Counted from the first letter of the stretch, positions 25,001 to 33,900 are shown. The stretch: 64,000 bases of DNA from Streptomyces sp. NBC_01314 (GCF_041435215.1 NZ_CP108394.1:3782001-3846000); one strand, 5' to 3'. Numbers and translations are program-made. The notes: generated by a model from the sequence alone, not told the origin.

Positions 25001-25907
25001 CCGGGCCGACGCCCAGCGCGCGCGGTCCGAGGCGGAGGCGGAGGCCGACCGGCTCATGGCGCATGCGCGTGAGGAGGCCGACAACACCCTCGACTCGGCC
25101 CGCAAGGACGCCAACAAGCGGCGCTCCGAGGCGGCCGAGCAGGTCGACACGCTCATCACGGAGACCGCGGCCGAGGCCGACAAGCTGCTCACCGAGGCGC
25201 AGTCGCAGGCCCTGAAGGCCACCGCGGACGCCGAGGGGCAGGCCGACTCCATGGTCGGCGCGGCTCGCAAGGAGGCCGACCGGCTGATCTCCGAGGCGAC
25301 CGTCGAGGGCAACTCCACGGTCGAGAAGGCCCGTACGGACGCCGACGAGCTGCTGGTGGGCGCCCGCCGGGACGCGACCGCCATAAGGGAGCGGGCCGAG
25401 GAGCTGCGGGACCGCATCACCGCCGAGATCGAGTCGCTGCACACGCGGGCCCGCCGTGAGGCCGCCGAGACGATGAAATCGACCGGCGACCGTTGTGACG
25501 CGCTCATCAGGGCCGCCGAGGAGCAGTTGGAGAAGGCGACGTCGAAGGCCAGGGAGATCGTTTCCGAGGCAAATTCCGAGGCCGGCAAGGTCCGTATCGC
25601 CGCGGTGAAGAAGGCGGAGGGTCTCCTGAAGGAGGCCGAGCAGAAGAAGTCCACGCTCGTCCGTGAGGCCGAGGATCTGAAGGCCGAGGCGATCCGTGAG
25701 GCCCGCCGCACGGTCGAGGAGGGCAAGCGCGAGCTGGAGGTGCTGGTCCGGCGCCGCGAGGACATCAATGCGGAGATTTCCCGTGTCCAGGACGTCCTGG
25801 TGGCGTTGGAGTCTTTTGAGGCCCCGTCGAGCGGCAAGGACGGTGGAGTCAAGACGGGTGCCACGGCGGGTGCGACTCGTTCGGGTGGCAAGTCGTCAGA
25901 CGGCTAG
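22056..25907 (+). CDS. scy: Scy, giant coiled-coil scaffold of the hyphal tip
   Basis: About 1283 residues of almost uninterrupted Ala/Glu/Arg-rich coiled coil with repeats of the EAERLRxEA type. The N-terminal 60 residues are different (YERQEREPAADVDHLSRFEA) and DivIVA-like. Scy organises the polarisome with DivIVA and FilP and controls the number and site of tips in Streptomyces. GTG 22056 is chosen because the conserved N-terminus RGYERQEREP follows; a TTG at 22026 would add ten unrelated residues. The C-terminal end (SGKDGGVKTGATAG) is unstructured. Strong codon bias leaves long open frames on the opposite strand; these are artefacts. filP follows after 237 bp. Confidence 0.95.
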   Translation: MRGYERQEREPAADVDHLSRFEAEMERLKTEREKAIQHAEDLGYQVEVLRAKLHEARRTLMSRPAYDSGGDLGYQAEQMLRQAQMQADQLRTDAERELSQARAQTQRILQEHAEQAARLQAELHQEAVTRRQQLDQELSERRQTVESHVNENVAWAEQLRARSETQARRLVDESRAEAEQALAAARAEAERLATEARQRLQSDSEAARGEADQILRRARAEAERLLNAASTQAQEATEHAEQLRSSTTTESDSARRQASELSRTAEQRMTEAESALREARAEAEKLVTEAKENAAKAVAGAESTNEQRTRTAKEQVARLVTEATKEAEATKAAAEEAVADARAEAEKIVAEASEKARSITAEESASQLAKTAKTAEDVLNKASEEARNTTKSAVEEAERIRSEAEAEADRLRAEAHDLAEQLKGTAKDDTEEYRAKTVELQEEARRLRGEAEQLRSDAVAEGERIRSEARREAVQQIEEAAKTAEELLAKARTDADELRQTATTDSEKVRTEAIERASTLRRQAEETLERTRKEAERYRAEAAEQTEELKAEAERAARELREETERGVETRKAEAAEELTRLHTEAEARLVSAEESLADARAEAERIRREAGEESDRLRSEAAERIRTLQAQAEAEAERLRDEAAGDASASRAEGEAIAVRLRSEAAAEAERLKSEAQDTADRVRAEAQAAAERLATEASQALAAAQEEATRRRREAEELTGAARHEADQERRRAREQSEELLASARNRVEEAQTEAVRLVEESERRAGEMVSAAELHAQQVRESVAGLHEQAQEEIAGLRNTAEHVADRMRREAEEESDRVRGDAYAERERATEDANRVRREARDETDAAKALAERTVAEAIGDAERVRSDASEHAQRVRTEASDTIARADQDASRTRAEARDDANRIRSDAATQADTLITEVTAEAERLTRETNEEAERVRAESVAKADRLIGEATDEAERLRAEAAETVGSAQQHSERVRADAQRARSEAEAEADRLMAHAREEADNTLDSARKDANKRRSEAAEQVDTLITETAAEADKLLTEAQSQALKATADAEGQADSMVGAARKEADRLISEATVEGNSTVEKARTDADELLVGARRDATAIRERAEELRDRITAEIESLHTRARREAAETMKSTGDRCDALIRAAEEQLEKATSKAREIVSEANSEAGKVRIAAVKKAEGLLKEAEQKKSTLVREAEDLKAEAIREARRTVEEGKRELEVLVRRREDINAEISRVQDVLVALESFEAPSSGKDGGVKTGATAGATRSGGKSSDG

Positions 25908-26144
25908 CGATGCAGAGGCGTTGCGGGTATGTTCCCGCTCCGCCCGAGTCACTAGTGACACCAATTTGTGTTCGTTCCGTGCTTCCCAAAGCTTTCGTGC
26001 AAAATCTCTGGCAAGCATTCCGATGGTCGGCCACTCAAAAGGGGCGTCATTCTCCAGATCAAACGTGCATCTGCTCGATGACACGCCGCTTCGCCCCCTA
26101 GGATTCCACCTATCACCTCACCGGTCTCATTCGACAGGAACCCC
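25908..26144. promoter_or_regulatory. scy-filP intergenic region, probable filP promoter region
   Basis: This 237-bp stretch is AT-rich for the genome, with no open frame of note. No clear sigma-factor box can be assigned, but its length and composition indicate that filP has its own promoter. Confidence 0.45.
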
Positions 26145-27083
26145 ATGAGCGACACTTCCCCCTACGGCTTCGAGCTTGTGCGGCGTGGATACGACCGCGC
26201 TCAGGTGGACGAACGTATCTCCAAGCTCGTCTCCGACCGTGACTCCGCTCTCGCCCGCATCACTGCTCTGGAAAAGCGCATCGAGGAACTGCACCTCGAG
26301 ACGCAGAACGCCCAGGCCCAGGTCACCGACGCGGAGCCGTCGTACGCGGGTCTCGGCGCACGCGTCGAGAAGATCCTCCGCCTCGCCGAGGAGGAGGCGA
26401 AGGACCTGCGCGAGGAGGCCCGTCGCGCTTCCGAGCAGCACCGCGAGCTCGCCGAGTCGGCGGCCCAGCAGGTGCGCAACGACGCCGAGTCGTTCGCTGC
26501 GGACCGCAAGGCCAAGGCGGAGGACGAGGGCGTCCGGATCGTCGAAAAGGCCAAGAGCGACGCCTCGCAGCTGCGCCAGGAGGCGCAGAAGGACGCGCAG
26601 TCCAAGCGCGAGGAGGCGGACGCCCTCTTCGAGGAGACCCGCGCCAAGGCCGCGCAGGCCGCCGCCGACTTCGAGACGAACCTCGCCAAGCGCCGCGAGC
26701 AGTCCGAGCGGGACCTGGCTTCGCGTCAGCAGAAGGCGGAGAAGCGTCTCGCCGAGATCGAGCACCGCGCGGAGCAGCTTCGCCTGGAGGCCGAGAAGCT
26801 GCGCACCGACGCCGAGCGCCGCGCCCGCCAGACGGTGGAGACCGCGCAGCGTCAGGCCGAGGACATCGTCGCGGACGCGAACGCCAAGGCGGACCGGATC
26901 CGCTCGGAATCCGAGCGCGAGCTGGCGGCTCTGACGAACCGCCGCGACTCGATCAACGCTCAGCTGACGAACGTGCGCGAGATGCTGGCGACCCTCACGG
27001 GTGCGGCCGTCGCCGCGGCCGGCACGCCGGTCGCCGACGACGAGCCGATCTCCCGCGGGGTTCCGGCCCAGCAGTCCCGGTAA
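26145..27083 (+). CDS. filP: FilP, intermediate-filament-like cytoskeletal protein
   Basis: Protein of 312 residues. A short N-terminal DivIVA-like segment (GFELVRRGYDRAQVDERISK) is followed by a long coiled-coil rod from about residue 25 to 270 and a short disordered tail. FilP forms networks at the hyphal tip, gives mechanical rigidity and binds DivIVA and Scy. The length and neighbour match known FilP. The start is ATG 26145 after AGGAA. Confidence 0.95.
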   Translation: MSDTSPYGFELVRRGYDRAQVDERISKLVSDRDSALARITALEKRIEELHLETQNAQAQVTDAEPSYAGLGARVEKILRLAEEEAKDLREEARRASEQHRELAESAAQQVRNDAESFAADRKAKAEDEGVRIVEKAKSDASQLRQEAQKDAQSKREEADALFEETRAKAAQAAADFETNLAKRREQSERDLASRQQKAEKRLAEIEHRAEQLRLEAEKLRTDAERRARQTVETAQRQAEDIVADANAKADRIRSESERELAALTNRRDSINAQLTNVREMLATLTGAAVAAAGTPVADDEPISRGVPAQQSR

Positions 27084-27122
27084 CACCGCCACCTGACGGC
27101 AGCAGCCGGACGAGGCAAGCAG

Positions 27123-27153
27123 GGCCCGCGTCTCCCCTCCGGGGGCGCGGGCC
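27123..27153 (+). terminator. Terminator after filP
   Basis: GGCCCGCG and CGCGGGCC form the stem, with further G-C pairs inside and a TTC after. Confidence 0.75.
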
Positions 27154-27238
27154 TTCGGTGTTCCCCTGTCCCGTCTCGGTGCCGGGTGCCTGATGGGGCG
27201 GGGGTACATGTCGTGTCGCGGCTGCCGCCGGTGCGTGG

Positions 27239-27266
27239 CTGGTCGCGCGGTTCCCCGCGCCCCTTG
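27239..27266 (-). repeat. GC-rich interspersed repeat, copy 4
   Basis: TGGTCGCGCGGTTCCCCGCG followed by CCCCTT, read here on the plus strand; intergenic, between the filP terminator and the first ABC gene. Confidence 0.75.
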
Positions 27267-27320
27267 TGGGGGTTCGCCCCTCCGGTGGCAGGCGCCCGGC
27301 CCTCGTTCTAGCGTGGCCGC

Positions 27321-28295
27321 ATGATCGAGCTCGACGGGCTGACCAAGCGGTACGGCGAGAAGGTGGCGGTCAACCATCTGACCTTTGCCGTGCGGCCCGG
27401 GATCGTGACCGGGTTTCTCGGACCGAACGGCGCCGGGAAGTCGACGACGATGCGGATGATCCTGGGGCTCGACCGTCCCACCGCGGGAGACGTACGGATC
27501 GACGGCACGCACTACGACGGCCTCAGGGACCCGCTCAGGTACATCGGCGCGCTGCTGGACGCCAAGGCCATGCACGGTGGCCGTAGCGCCCTCAACCACC
27601 TCCTCTGTCTCGCGCAGAGCAACGGGATCCCCAGGGCGCGCGTGCACGAGGTGCTGGACACGGTCGGGCTGACGTCGGTCGCCGGAAAGAAGGCGAAGGG
27701 GTTCTCGCTCGGGATGGGGCAGCGGCTCGGGATCGCCGGCGCGCTGCTCGGTGACCCGCGGATCCTGATGTTCGACGAGCCGGTCAACGGCCTCGACCCC
27801 GAGGGCATCCACTGGATCCGGAACCTGATGAAGTCCCTCGCGGCACAGGGGCGGACCGTGTTCGTGTCCTCGCATCTGATGAGCGAGATGGCGCTGACCG
27901 CCGACCACCTCGTCGTCATCGGGCAGGGGCGGCTGCTCGCCGACACCTCGATGGCGGAGTTCATCCGGCAGAACTCACGGTCGTACGTACGGATTCGCAC
28001 ACCGCAGCGGGAACGCCTGCTCGACGTGCTGCACGCGGTCGGTGTCATGGTCGTGGAGACGGGCAACGGGGCGCTGGAGGTGGACGGCGGGAAACCGGAG
28101 CAGATCGGCGAGCTGGCCGCCCAGCACCAGATCGTGCTGCACGAACTGAGCCCCCAGCAGGCGTCGCTGGAGGAGGCGTTCATGCGGCTGACGGCCGAGT
28201 CGGTGGAGTACCACGCGCACGACGGCGCCCCGGCGGCGCGCCCGGCCCCGGTCCCGGTCCATGGCTGGGGCAGCAGCTGGAACCAGGAGGGCTGA
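27321..28295 (+). CDS. ABC transporter ATP-binding protein, first ABC-2 exporter
   Basis: Protein of 324 residues. Walker A is GPNGAGKST near residue 35, the signature FSLGMGQRLG, Walker B ILMFDEPVNGLDPEG and the switch His in FVSSHLMSE. The SLGMGQR signature and the roughly 100-residue C-terminal extension place it with the CcmA/antibiotic-resistance-type ATPases that pair with ABC-2 permeases. The permease gene starts 3 bp after the stop. The substrate is unknown. It is a paralogue of the gene at 29266. Confidence 0.92.
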   Translation: MIELDGLTKRYGEKVAVNHLTFAVRPGIVTGFLGPNGAGKSTTMRMILGLDRPTAGDVRIDGTHYDGLRDPLRYIGALLDAKAMHGGRSALNHLLCLAQSNGIPRARVHEVLDTVGLTSVAGKKAKGFSLGMGQRLGIAGALLGDPRILMFDEPVNGLDPEGIHWIRNLMKSLAAQGRTVFVSSHLMSEMALTADHLVVIGQGRLLADTSMAEFIRQNSRSYVRIRTPQRERLLDVLHAVGVMVVETGNGALEVDGGKPEQIGELAAQHQIVLHELSPQQASLEEAFMRLTAESVEYHAHDGAPAARPAPVPVHGWGSSWNQEG

Positions 28296-28298
28296 CGC

Positions 28299-29069
28299 AT
28301 GGCCGCCACCCAGGTGGTCCGCTCGGAGTGGACCAAGATCCGTTCGGTGGCGTCCACGGTGTGGACGCTGTCGCTGGCCGGGGTCGTCACGATCGCGCTC
28401 GGCGTGCTGATCTCGCTGCTGTCGAAGAACGAGTTCGACAATCTGAGCCGCGAGGACCGGATCTCGTTCGACCCGACGTTCATCAGCTTCGCGGGAATGA
28501 CCCTCGGACAGCTGGCGATGATCGTGTTCGGGGTGCTGGTGGTGTCGAACGAGTACAGCACCGGCATGATCCGGACATCGCTGGCCGCCGTGCCGCAGCG
28601 GGGCACCTTCCTCTTCGGCAAGATCGCGGTGGCCACCGGACTCGCCTTCGTGGTGGGGCTCGCGACCAGCTTCGTGACGTTCTTCCTGGGGCAGGCGATG
28701 CTCGGCTCGCACCGGGCCGAGATCGGTGATCCGGGCGTCCTGCGCGCGGTCTTCGGCGGCGGGCTCTACATGACCCTCATCGCCATGTTCTCGATGGGCG
28801 TCGCGGCGATGCTGCGCAGCCCGATGCTGTCGCTCGGCATCCTGATGCCGTTCTTCTTCCTGATCTCCAACATCCTGGGCAACGTCGGTGCCACCGAGAA
28901 GATCGGCCGGTACCTGCCCGACCAGGCCGGCAGCAAGGTCATGCAGGTGGTCACCCCCGTCGACGACGACACGCCGTACGGGCCCTGGGGCGGGCTCGGC
29001 ATCATGGCGCTGTGGGTGGCCGTGGCCCTGCTCGGTGGGTATCTGATGCTGAAGAAACGTGACGCGTGA
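28299..29069 (+). CDS. ABC-2 type permease, first exporter
   Basis: Protein of 256 residues with an N-terminal SEWTKIRSVASTVWTL motif common to actinobacterial ABC-2 permeases, then six hydrophobic segments. ATG 28299 follows AGGAGG. It forms the membrane part of the exporter with the preceding ATPase. The conserved SNEYSTGMIRTSLAAVP cytoplasmic loop is shared with the permease at 30537. Confidence 0.9.
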   Translation: MAATQVVRSEWTKIRSVASTVWTLSLAGVVTIALGVLISLLSKNEFDNLSREDRISFDPTFISFAGMTLGQLAMIVFGVLVVSNEYSTGMIRTSLAAVPQRGTFLFGKIAVATGLAFVVGLATSFVTFFLGQAMLGSHRAEIGDPGVLRAVFGGGLYMTLIAMFSMGVAAMLRSPMLSLGILMPFFFLISNILGNVGATEKIGRYLPDQAGSKVMQVVTPVDDDTPYGPWGGLGIMALWVAVALLGGYLMLKKRDA

Positions 29070-29265
29070 CCATGCCAGGAGGGCGACACGTGTGATCAGC
29101 GGCCTGACCAGCCGCTACGTACACGCCGAGCCGATGCCCGGGCGACCTGCGGGGTTTTACTTCCCCTTGGGCGGAACCGTCAACGCCCCTATAAGCTCCT
29201 AATCCTTACGGGGGTGTGTGCCCCGACGTCCTCGGACGTCTGGAACCGTTCGATGGGTGCGGAGC

Positions 29266-30540
29266 ATGATCGAGGCAGTCGGCCTGACGAAGCGCTATGG
29301 CGCCAAGACGGCCGTGTACAACCTTTCCTTCCAGGTGCGGCCGGGGGCCGTCACCGGTTTCCTGGGGCCCAACGGCTCGGGCAAGTCGACGACGATGCGC
29401 ATGATCCTCGGCCTGGACAATCCCACGTCGGGGCAGGTGACGATCGGCGGCTATCCCTACCGCAAGCTGCCGAACGCCGCTCGTCAGGTCGGTGCCCTGC
29501 TCGACGCCAAGGCGGTGCACGGCGGCCGGCACGCCCGCAACCACCTGCTGTCCCTGGCGCAGCTGTCGGGCATCCCGGCCCGCCGGGTGGACGAGGTGCT
29601 GGGCGTCGTCGGCCTTCAGGACGTGGCCAAGAAGCGTTCCAAGGGCTTCTCGCTCGGCATGGGCCAGCGGCTCGGCATCGCCGCCGCGCTGCTCGGCGAC
29701 CCGCAGGTGCTGCTCTTCGACGAGCCGGTCAACGGCCTCGACCCCGAGGGCATCCTCTGGGTCCGCAACCTGATGAAGGCGCTCGCCGCCGAGGGCCGTA
29801 CGGTCTTCGTCTCCTCGCACCTCATGAGCGAGATGGCGGTGACCGCCGACCACCTCATCGTGATCGGGCGCGGCCAGCTGCTCTCCGACATGAGCATCAA
29901 GGACTTCATCTCGGCGAACTCCGCCGACTTCGCGCGCGTACGCACGCCGGACACCGACCCGCAGCAGCGCGAGAAGCTGTCGGCCGCGCTGACCGGCGCG
30001 GGCGGCCAGGTGCTGCCCGAGCAGGACGGCGCGCTGCGTGTCATGGGGCTGCCGCTCCCCCAGATCAGCGACCTCGCGCACGGCGCCGACGTACGCCTGT
30101 GGGAGCTGTCGCCGCACCAGGCGTCGCTGGAGGAGGCGTACATGCGGATGACGCAGGGCGCCGTCGACTACCGCTCGACGACCGACCAGAAGGCCGGTCT
30201 CCAGCAGCCCCTGCCGCCCGGCGCGCAGCCGCCGATGCCGGTGCCCGGGCAGGGCCAGCCCGGCTGGTACGCCCCGCCGGCGCCTCAGCAGGGGGGCGGG
30301 CCGTACGCGCCGCAGGGTCAGCCCGTGCCGCACGGACAGCAGCAGGGGCAGCCGCCGGCCGGTCCGTACGGGGCTCCGGCGCCCGCCGCCCCGGCTCCGG
30401 CCCCCGGGCAGCCCCAGCCGAACCCGTACGCCCAGGCCGCGCCCCAGGCCCCCGCGCAGCCCGCCGCCGCGCCGGCGCCCGTGCGGGCCGCCTCCGCCGC
30501 GCCCGCCGCCGACCTGACGAAGTCCGAGGACGCCCGATGA
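29266..30540 (+). CDS. ABC transporter ATP-binding protein with Pro/Gln/Ala-rich tail, second ABC-2 exporter
   Basis: Protein of 424 residues from ATG 29266. The first 305 align closely with the paralogue at 27321 (Walker A GPNGSGKST, signature FSLGMGQRLG, Walker B VLLFDEPVNGLDPEG). The last 120 residues are a disordered Pro-, Gln- and Ala-rich tail that the first copy lacks. Such tails may recruit partners or other membrane proteins. The stop overlaps the start of the permease gene (ATGA). Confidence 0.92.
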   Translation: MIEAVGLTKRYGAKTAVYNLSFQVRPGAVTGFLGPNGSGKSTTMRMILGLDNPTSGQVTIGGYPYRKLPNAARQVGALLDAKAVHGGRHARNHLLSLAQLSGIPARRVDEVLGVVGLQDVAKKRSKGFSLGMGQRLGIAAALLGDPQVLLFDEPVNGLDPEGILWVRNLMKALAAEGRTVFVSSHLMSEMAVTADHLIVIGRGQLLSDMSIKDFISANSADFARVRTPDTDPQQREKLSAALTGAGGQVLPEQDGALRVMGLPLPQISDLAHGADVRLWELSPHQASLEEAYMRMTQGAVDYRSTTDQKAGLQQPLPPGAQPPMPVPGQGQPGWYAPPAPQQGGGPYAPQGQPVPHGQQQGQPPAGPYGAPAPAAPAPAPGQPQPNPYAQAAPQAPAQPAAAPAPVRAASAAPAADLTKSEDAR

Positions 30541-31403
30541 GCACGCCCCAGCCGCCCCTCACCCAGCAGCCGCCCGCCCCCAACTGGCAGGGCGCGCCGG
30601 GCACTTCGTACACTTCGCCGATCCCGGTGGTGCGCACCCACCTCGGGCACGCGATCGCCTCCGAGTGGACGAAGATCAAGTCGGTCCGCTCGACGATCTG
30701 GACGCTGGGCGTCTTCGTCGTCCTGGTGCTCGGCCTCGGTCTGCTCTTCGCCCTGATCGCCGCCTCCACCGACACGAACCTGGAGGGCGAGTCCCCCCTG
30801 GTCCTCGGTCTGTTCGGGCTGATGATCGGCAGCGTCTGCATCATCACGCTCGGGGTGCTGACCACCGCGTCCGAGTACGGCACGGGGATGATCCGGACCA
30901 CGATGGCCGCATGCCCGAGCCGCGGCCGGGTCCTGCTCGCCAAGTCGATCGTGTTCTTCGCGCTCACCTTCACGGTCACCCTGGCCACCACCGCGTTCGT
31001 CGGCTTCGCCCAGGTGGCGATCCTGGAGGGCAACGGCGCCTCCAGCCCCGACGGCGAGGAGTGGCTCAAGGCCACGGTCGGCGTGAGCCTCTTCCTGGCC
31101 CTCTTCGGGCTGCTGGCGCTGCTGATGGGCTCGCTGATCCGGCACTCCGCCGGTGCGATCACCCTCATGCTCGGCGTCTTCCTCGCCCCGCTGGTCATCG
31201 CGATCTTCATGTTCTCGGAGTCGCTGAAGGACGTGCAGGAGTTCCTGCTGGAGTACTCGATCCCGAGCCAGCTCAGCGTCTTCTACGGCTCGGAGCTCAG
31301 CCAGTCCGGCCCGTCCGGCTGGGACCCGCTGTGGATCATGCTCGGGCTGGTGGCGGCGGCGTTCGTCGGCGCGTACGCGCTGCTGGAGCAGCGGGACGTG
31401 TGA
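30537..31403 (+). CDS. ABC-2 type permease, second exporter
   Basis: Protein of 288 residues from ATG 30537. The N-terminal 35 residues are Pro/Gln-rich, echoing the tail of its ATPase partner. Then come ASEWTKIKSVRSTIWTL and six membrane segments with the ASEYGTGMIRTTMAACP loop. The two ABC pairs are clearly a duplication. The shared Pro/Gln-rich extensions on both subunits of the second pair suggest that they arose or act together. Confidence 0.9.
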   Translation: MSTPQPPLTQQPPAPNWQGAPGTSYTSPIPVVRTHLGHAIASEWTKIKSVRSTIWTLGVFVVLVLGLGLLFALIAASTDTNLEGESPLVLGLFGLMIGSVCIITLGVLTTASEYGTGMIRTTMAACPSRGRVLLAKSIVFFALTFTVTLATTAFVGFAQVAILEGNGASSPDGEEWLKATVGVSLFLALFGLLALLMGSLIRHSAGAITLMLGVFLAPLVIAIFMFSESLKDVQEFLLEYSIPSQLSVFYGSELSQSGPSGWDPLWIMLGLVAAAFVGAYALLEQRDV

Positions 31404-31442
31404 CATGTGGAACGCGTGACATGTAAGGGGCGTCCGTGAGGT

Positions 31443-31784
31443 TCAGAACCTCGGCGCGTTACGGGACCGCTGCACCCGCGAGGTGCGGCGGTCCTTCGCG
31501 TTCCAGCAGGCCTTGTGCCAGTGCCGGCGCTCGTCGACGCCCGAGTGCTCGGGCCAGGCAACGACATGCGGCACCCCGGAGGGGATCATCTGGTCGCAGC
31601 CGGGGCAGCGGTAGGTCTTGCCCGCCGCGCTCGCGCCCGCCACATGACGCACGTTCCACTCCTCGCCCCGCCAGGGCTCGCTGGTCTGCCAGCCGCCGTA
31701 GCGGTCCGACCGGTCCTCCTCCGCGCTGCGACCTGACGGACCCGACGAGGCATGGTCCTTGGGGCGGTTGCGACGCGGGGACAC
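31443..31784 (-). CDS. Small protein with zinc-ribbon-like motif
   Basis: Protein of 113 residues from GTG 31784, preceded by GAGGTG. The first half is charged and disordered; the second has YRCPGCDQMI followed by HVVAWPE and RRHWHKACW, a possible Cys2His2-type metal site. It is conserved in Streptomyces and often labelled ATP/GTP-binding without visible support; no P-loop is present. It is convergent with the ABC operon. Confidence 0.75.
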   Translation of the reverse strand: MSPRRNRPKDHASSGPSGRSAEEDRSDRYGGWQTSEPWRGEEWNVRHVAGASAAGKTYRCPGCDQMIPSGVPHVVAWPEHSGVDERRHWHKACWNAKDRRTSRVQRSRNAPRF

Positions 31785-32005
31785 GGGACACCTCACGGGG
31801 CTATACGGGCAGCAGGTTTGGTGTCCAGCCTACGCGGGCCCGGTGGGGGTATGCGTACGTCACCAAACCCCCCAGATCGCCCTCCGCCCGGCCCATTCTG
31901 CAGACAATCCGCAAATCTCGCCGCCAAGCCGTGACTTCGGCACGTGTCACACGGTTATGCCGGTGGGGGAGCTCCCGAGTCGGAGCCGAGGAAGCAGGAA
32001 GAGCG

Positions 32006-33034
32006 ATGCACGTAGGAACATTTGTACTGGGCGCCCAGTTCCCCGGCCAGGGCCAGGGGGAAGCGCTTCACCGGGCGGTACGGACCGCGGAAGTGGCCGA
32101 GGAGGCCGGGCTGGACGCGGTCTGGCTGGCCGAGCACCACTTCGTGCCGTACGGCACCTGCCCGTCGGCGATCACCCTCGCCGCGTTACTGCTGGGCCGC
32201 ACCCGGCGGATCCGGGTCGGCACAGCGGTCAGCGTGCTGCCCACCGTCCATCCCGTGGCCCTGGGCGAACAGGCCGCGCTGCTGCATGTGACGTCCGGCG
32301 GACGCTTCTCGCTGGGCGTCGGACGCGGTGGCCCATGGGTCGATCTGGAAGTGTTCGGCGCCGGACTCGAGGCGTACGAGAAGGGATTCCCGGAGTCACT
32401 CGATCTGTTGGTGCGCTGGCTGCGCGAGCCGTCGGTGTCCGCCTCGGGGGAACGATTCAGCTTCCGTGAGGTCCCCGTCGTACCCAGGCCCGCCGAGGAC
32501 CTGGACGAGACACCCGGACCCGAGGTCGTCGTCGCCTGCACCTCACCGGCGAGCGTACGGCTGGCCGCCGAGCGCGGGCTGTCGATGCTCCTCGGGATGC
32601 ACGTCGGGGACGAGGAGAAGGCCGAGATGGTCGCACTGTGGCGCAGGCACGCCCGGGCGGCGGGCCGTTCGCCGGAGGAGATCTCCGGCGCGGCCCATGT
32701 CTCGGCCGGCGTCTGCCAGATCGCGGACCGTCGCACCGACGCCGTGGAGGCGCTCACCAAGGCGATGCCGGGCTGGCTGAAGCAGGGCCTCGACGCCCAT
32801 GTGACCGTCGACGGCCGCGCCCGCGCCATGCGGGACCCGCTGGCGTACACCGAACTGCTCTGCGGACTGCACCCGGTGGGAACCCCCCGGCTGTGCGCCG
32901 ACCGCCTCGCCGCCACCAGCGAGCGGACGGGCATCTCCCGCTTCGCCCTGCTCGTCGAGGGCTCCGGCGACCTGGCGGCGACGGAGGAGAACGTACGGCG
33001 ACTCGGTGCCGAGGTGCTGCCTCACCTCGGCTGA
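32006..33034 (+). CDS. LLM class flavin-dependent oxidoreductase
   Basis: Protein of 342 residues with a luciferase-like TIM barrel: the AEEAGLDAVWLAEHHF block near residue 35, GTAVSVLPTVHPVALGEQAA, SGGRFSLGVGRGG, and the C-terminal LCADRLAATSERTGISRF typical of the family. These enzymes use FMNH2 or F420H2 for monooxygenation or reduction. The exact substrate and cofactor cannot be read from sequence. ATG 32006 follows AGGAAG. Confidence 0.9.
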   Translation: MHVGTFVLGAQFPGQGQGEALHRAVRTAEVAEEAGLDAVWLAEHHFVPYGTCPSAITLAALLLGRTRRIRVGTAVSVLPTVHPVALGEQAALLHVTSGGRFSLGVGRGGPWVDLEVFGAGLEAYEKGFPESLDLLVRWLREPSVSASGERFSFREVPVVPRPAEDLDETPGPEVVVACTSPASVRLAAERGLSMLLGMHVGDEEKAEMVALWRRHARAAGRSPEEISGAAHVSAGVCQIADRRTDAVEALTKAMPGWLKQGLDAHVTVDGRARAMRDPLAYTELLCGLHPVGTPRLCADRLAATSERTGISRFALLVEGSGDLAATEENVRRLGAEVLPHLG

Positions 33035-33047
33035 GCCACTGCGGGGA

Positions 33048-33096
33048 GCTTGCCGCCCCGGTTACTGAAGCACCTCCCGCGGTCGGAGCGGCAAGC
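33048..33096. terminator. Possible shared terminator between convergent genes
   Basis: GCTTGCCGC and GCGGCAAGC form a perfect 9-bp stem across a 31-base loop, between the LLM gene and the 33114 gene. The long loop makes it a weak candidate. Confidence 0.4.
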
Positions 33097-33113
33097 CGTG
33101 GTGCGTCACGACC

Positions 33114-33506
33114 TCAGCAGTCCCGGAGTTCCGCGGACTGGTTGAGGAGTTGGCCGCGGATCGAGGTGAAGCGGGCCAGCCTGTCGTCCACGGACGGGTC
33201 CAGTGGGAACACCGCCACCCGGTGGCAGTTCTGGAAGGCCAGTCGCACACCGAAGTGCCGCTGCAGCGCGCCGCGAATCGCGTCGCTGGCGAGCGCGCGC
33301 AGCAGTTGTCCGCGTGCCTGCTCGTCCGGCGGGGGCGTCTGGTTGTCGGCGAACTCTCCGCCGTCGACCTTCAGCTGGGCCACCAGAGAGCTGATCATCT
33401 CCCACGCGTAGGGCAGGGAGGTCCGGACGCAGTCGACGAAGGCGGCTTCGTCGACCTCGCCTCGCTCGGCCTGTTCGAGTAGGGCCGGTGAGACGTCGAG
33501 CGACAT
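33114..33506 (-). CDS. SCO5389-like conserved protein
   Basis: Protein of 130 residues from ATG 33506 after GAGGAG. It is all-helical by appearance, acidic at the N-terminus (SPALLEQAERGEVDEAAFVDCVRTSL) and has three Cys residues. I recognise it as the conserved Streptomyces SCO5389 family next to nucS; its function is unknown. It is divergent from nucS across 394 bp. Confidence 0.8.
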   Translation of the reverse strand: MSLDVSPALLEQAERGEVDEAAFVDCVRTSLPYAWEMISSLVAQLKVDGGEFADNQTPPPDEQARGQLLRALASDAIRGALQRHFGVRLAFQNCHRVAVFPLDPSVDDRLARFTSIRGQLLNQSAELRDC

Positions 33507-33900
33507 GGGTTCTCCTCTCGGACCCCCACAACAACGGGGGTTGACGGACAGGTCGGAGTTCGCAATACCGAACACGCAGAGTGCATGGTTCGCGACCTCC
33601 AGTTTCTACGGTAAGCAACCGAACGTGACCGCACCAGGAGATTGCGCGCAACGACAAGGCGCGGGACGCACACAATCAGCCATTGCCGAACACGAGTTGA
33701 CAGAGGCACATGCCGGAGGACGACGGAGGCCCACGTGAGGGGCGGAAGAGCGTGACGGAGGGCGACAGTCACCGAGTGGGATCACCGTGGCAGTCGAACG
33801 GTCCCCGGTGGGATGTGCCGACTGTGACCGGGCCCCGGGCCGAGCCACTTCCGGCGGTCGAATCGCGCGCACCCGTCGGCGTCGAGTAGCGTTGCCGACC
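33507..33900. other. 394-bp intergenic region between divergent genes, no gene seen
   Basis: Presumed promoters of the 33114 gene (minus) and nucS (plus). A TTGACA hexamer lies at about 33697. Open frames here lack ribosome binding sites and codon bias. Confidence 0.5.

Noticed and set aside
21507..25442. Open frame of more than 1300 codons on the minus strand opposite scy, and further long frames opposite filP
   Set aside because: These arise from the strong third-position GC bias and repetitive Ala/Glu/Arg codons of the coiled-coil genes. The predicted proteins are Leu/Gly/Arg low-complexity sequences with no ribosome binding site.
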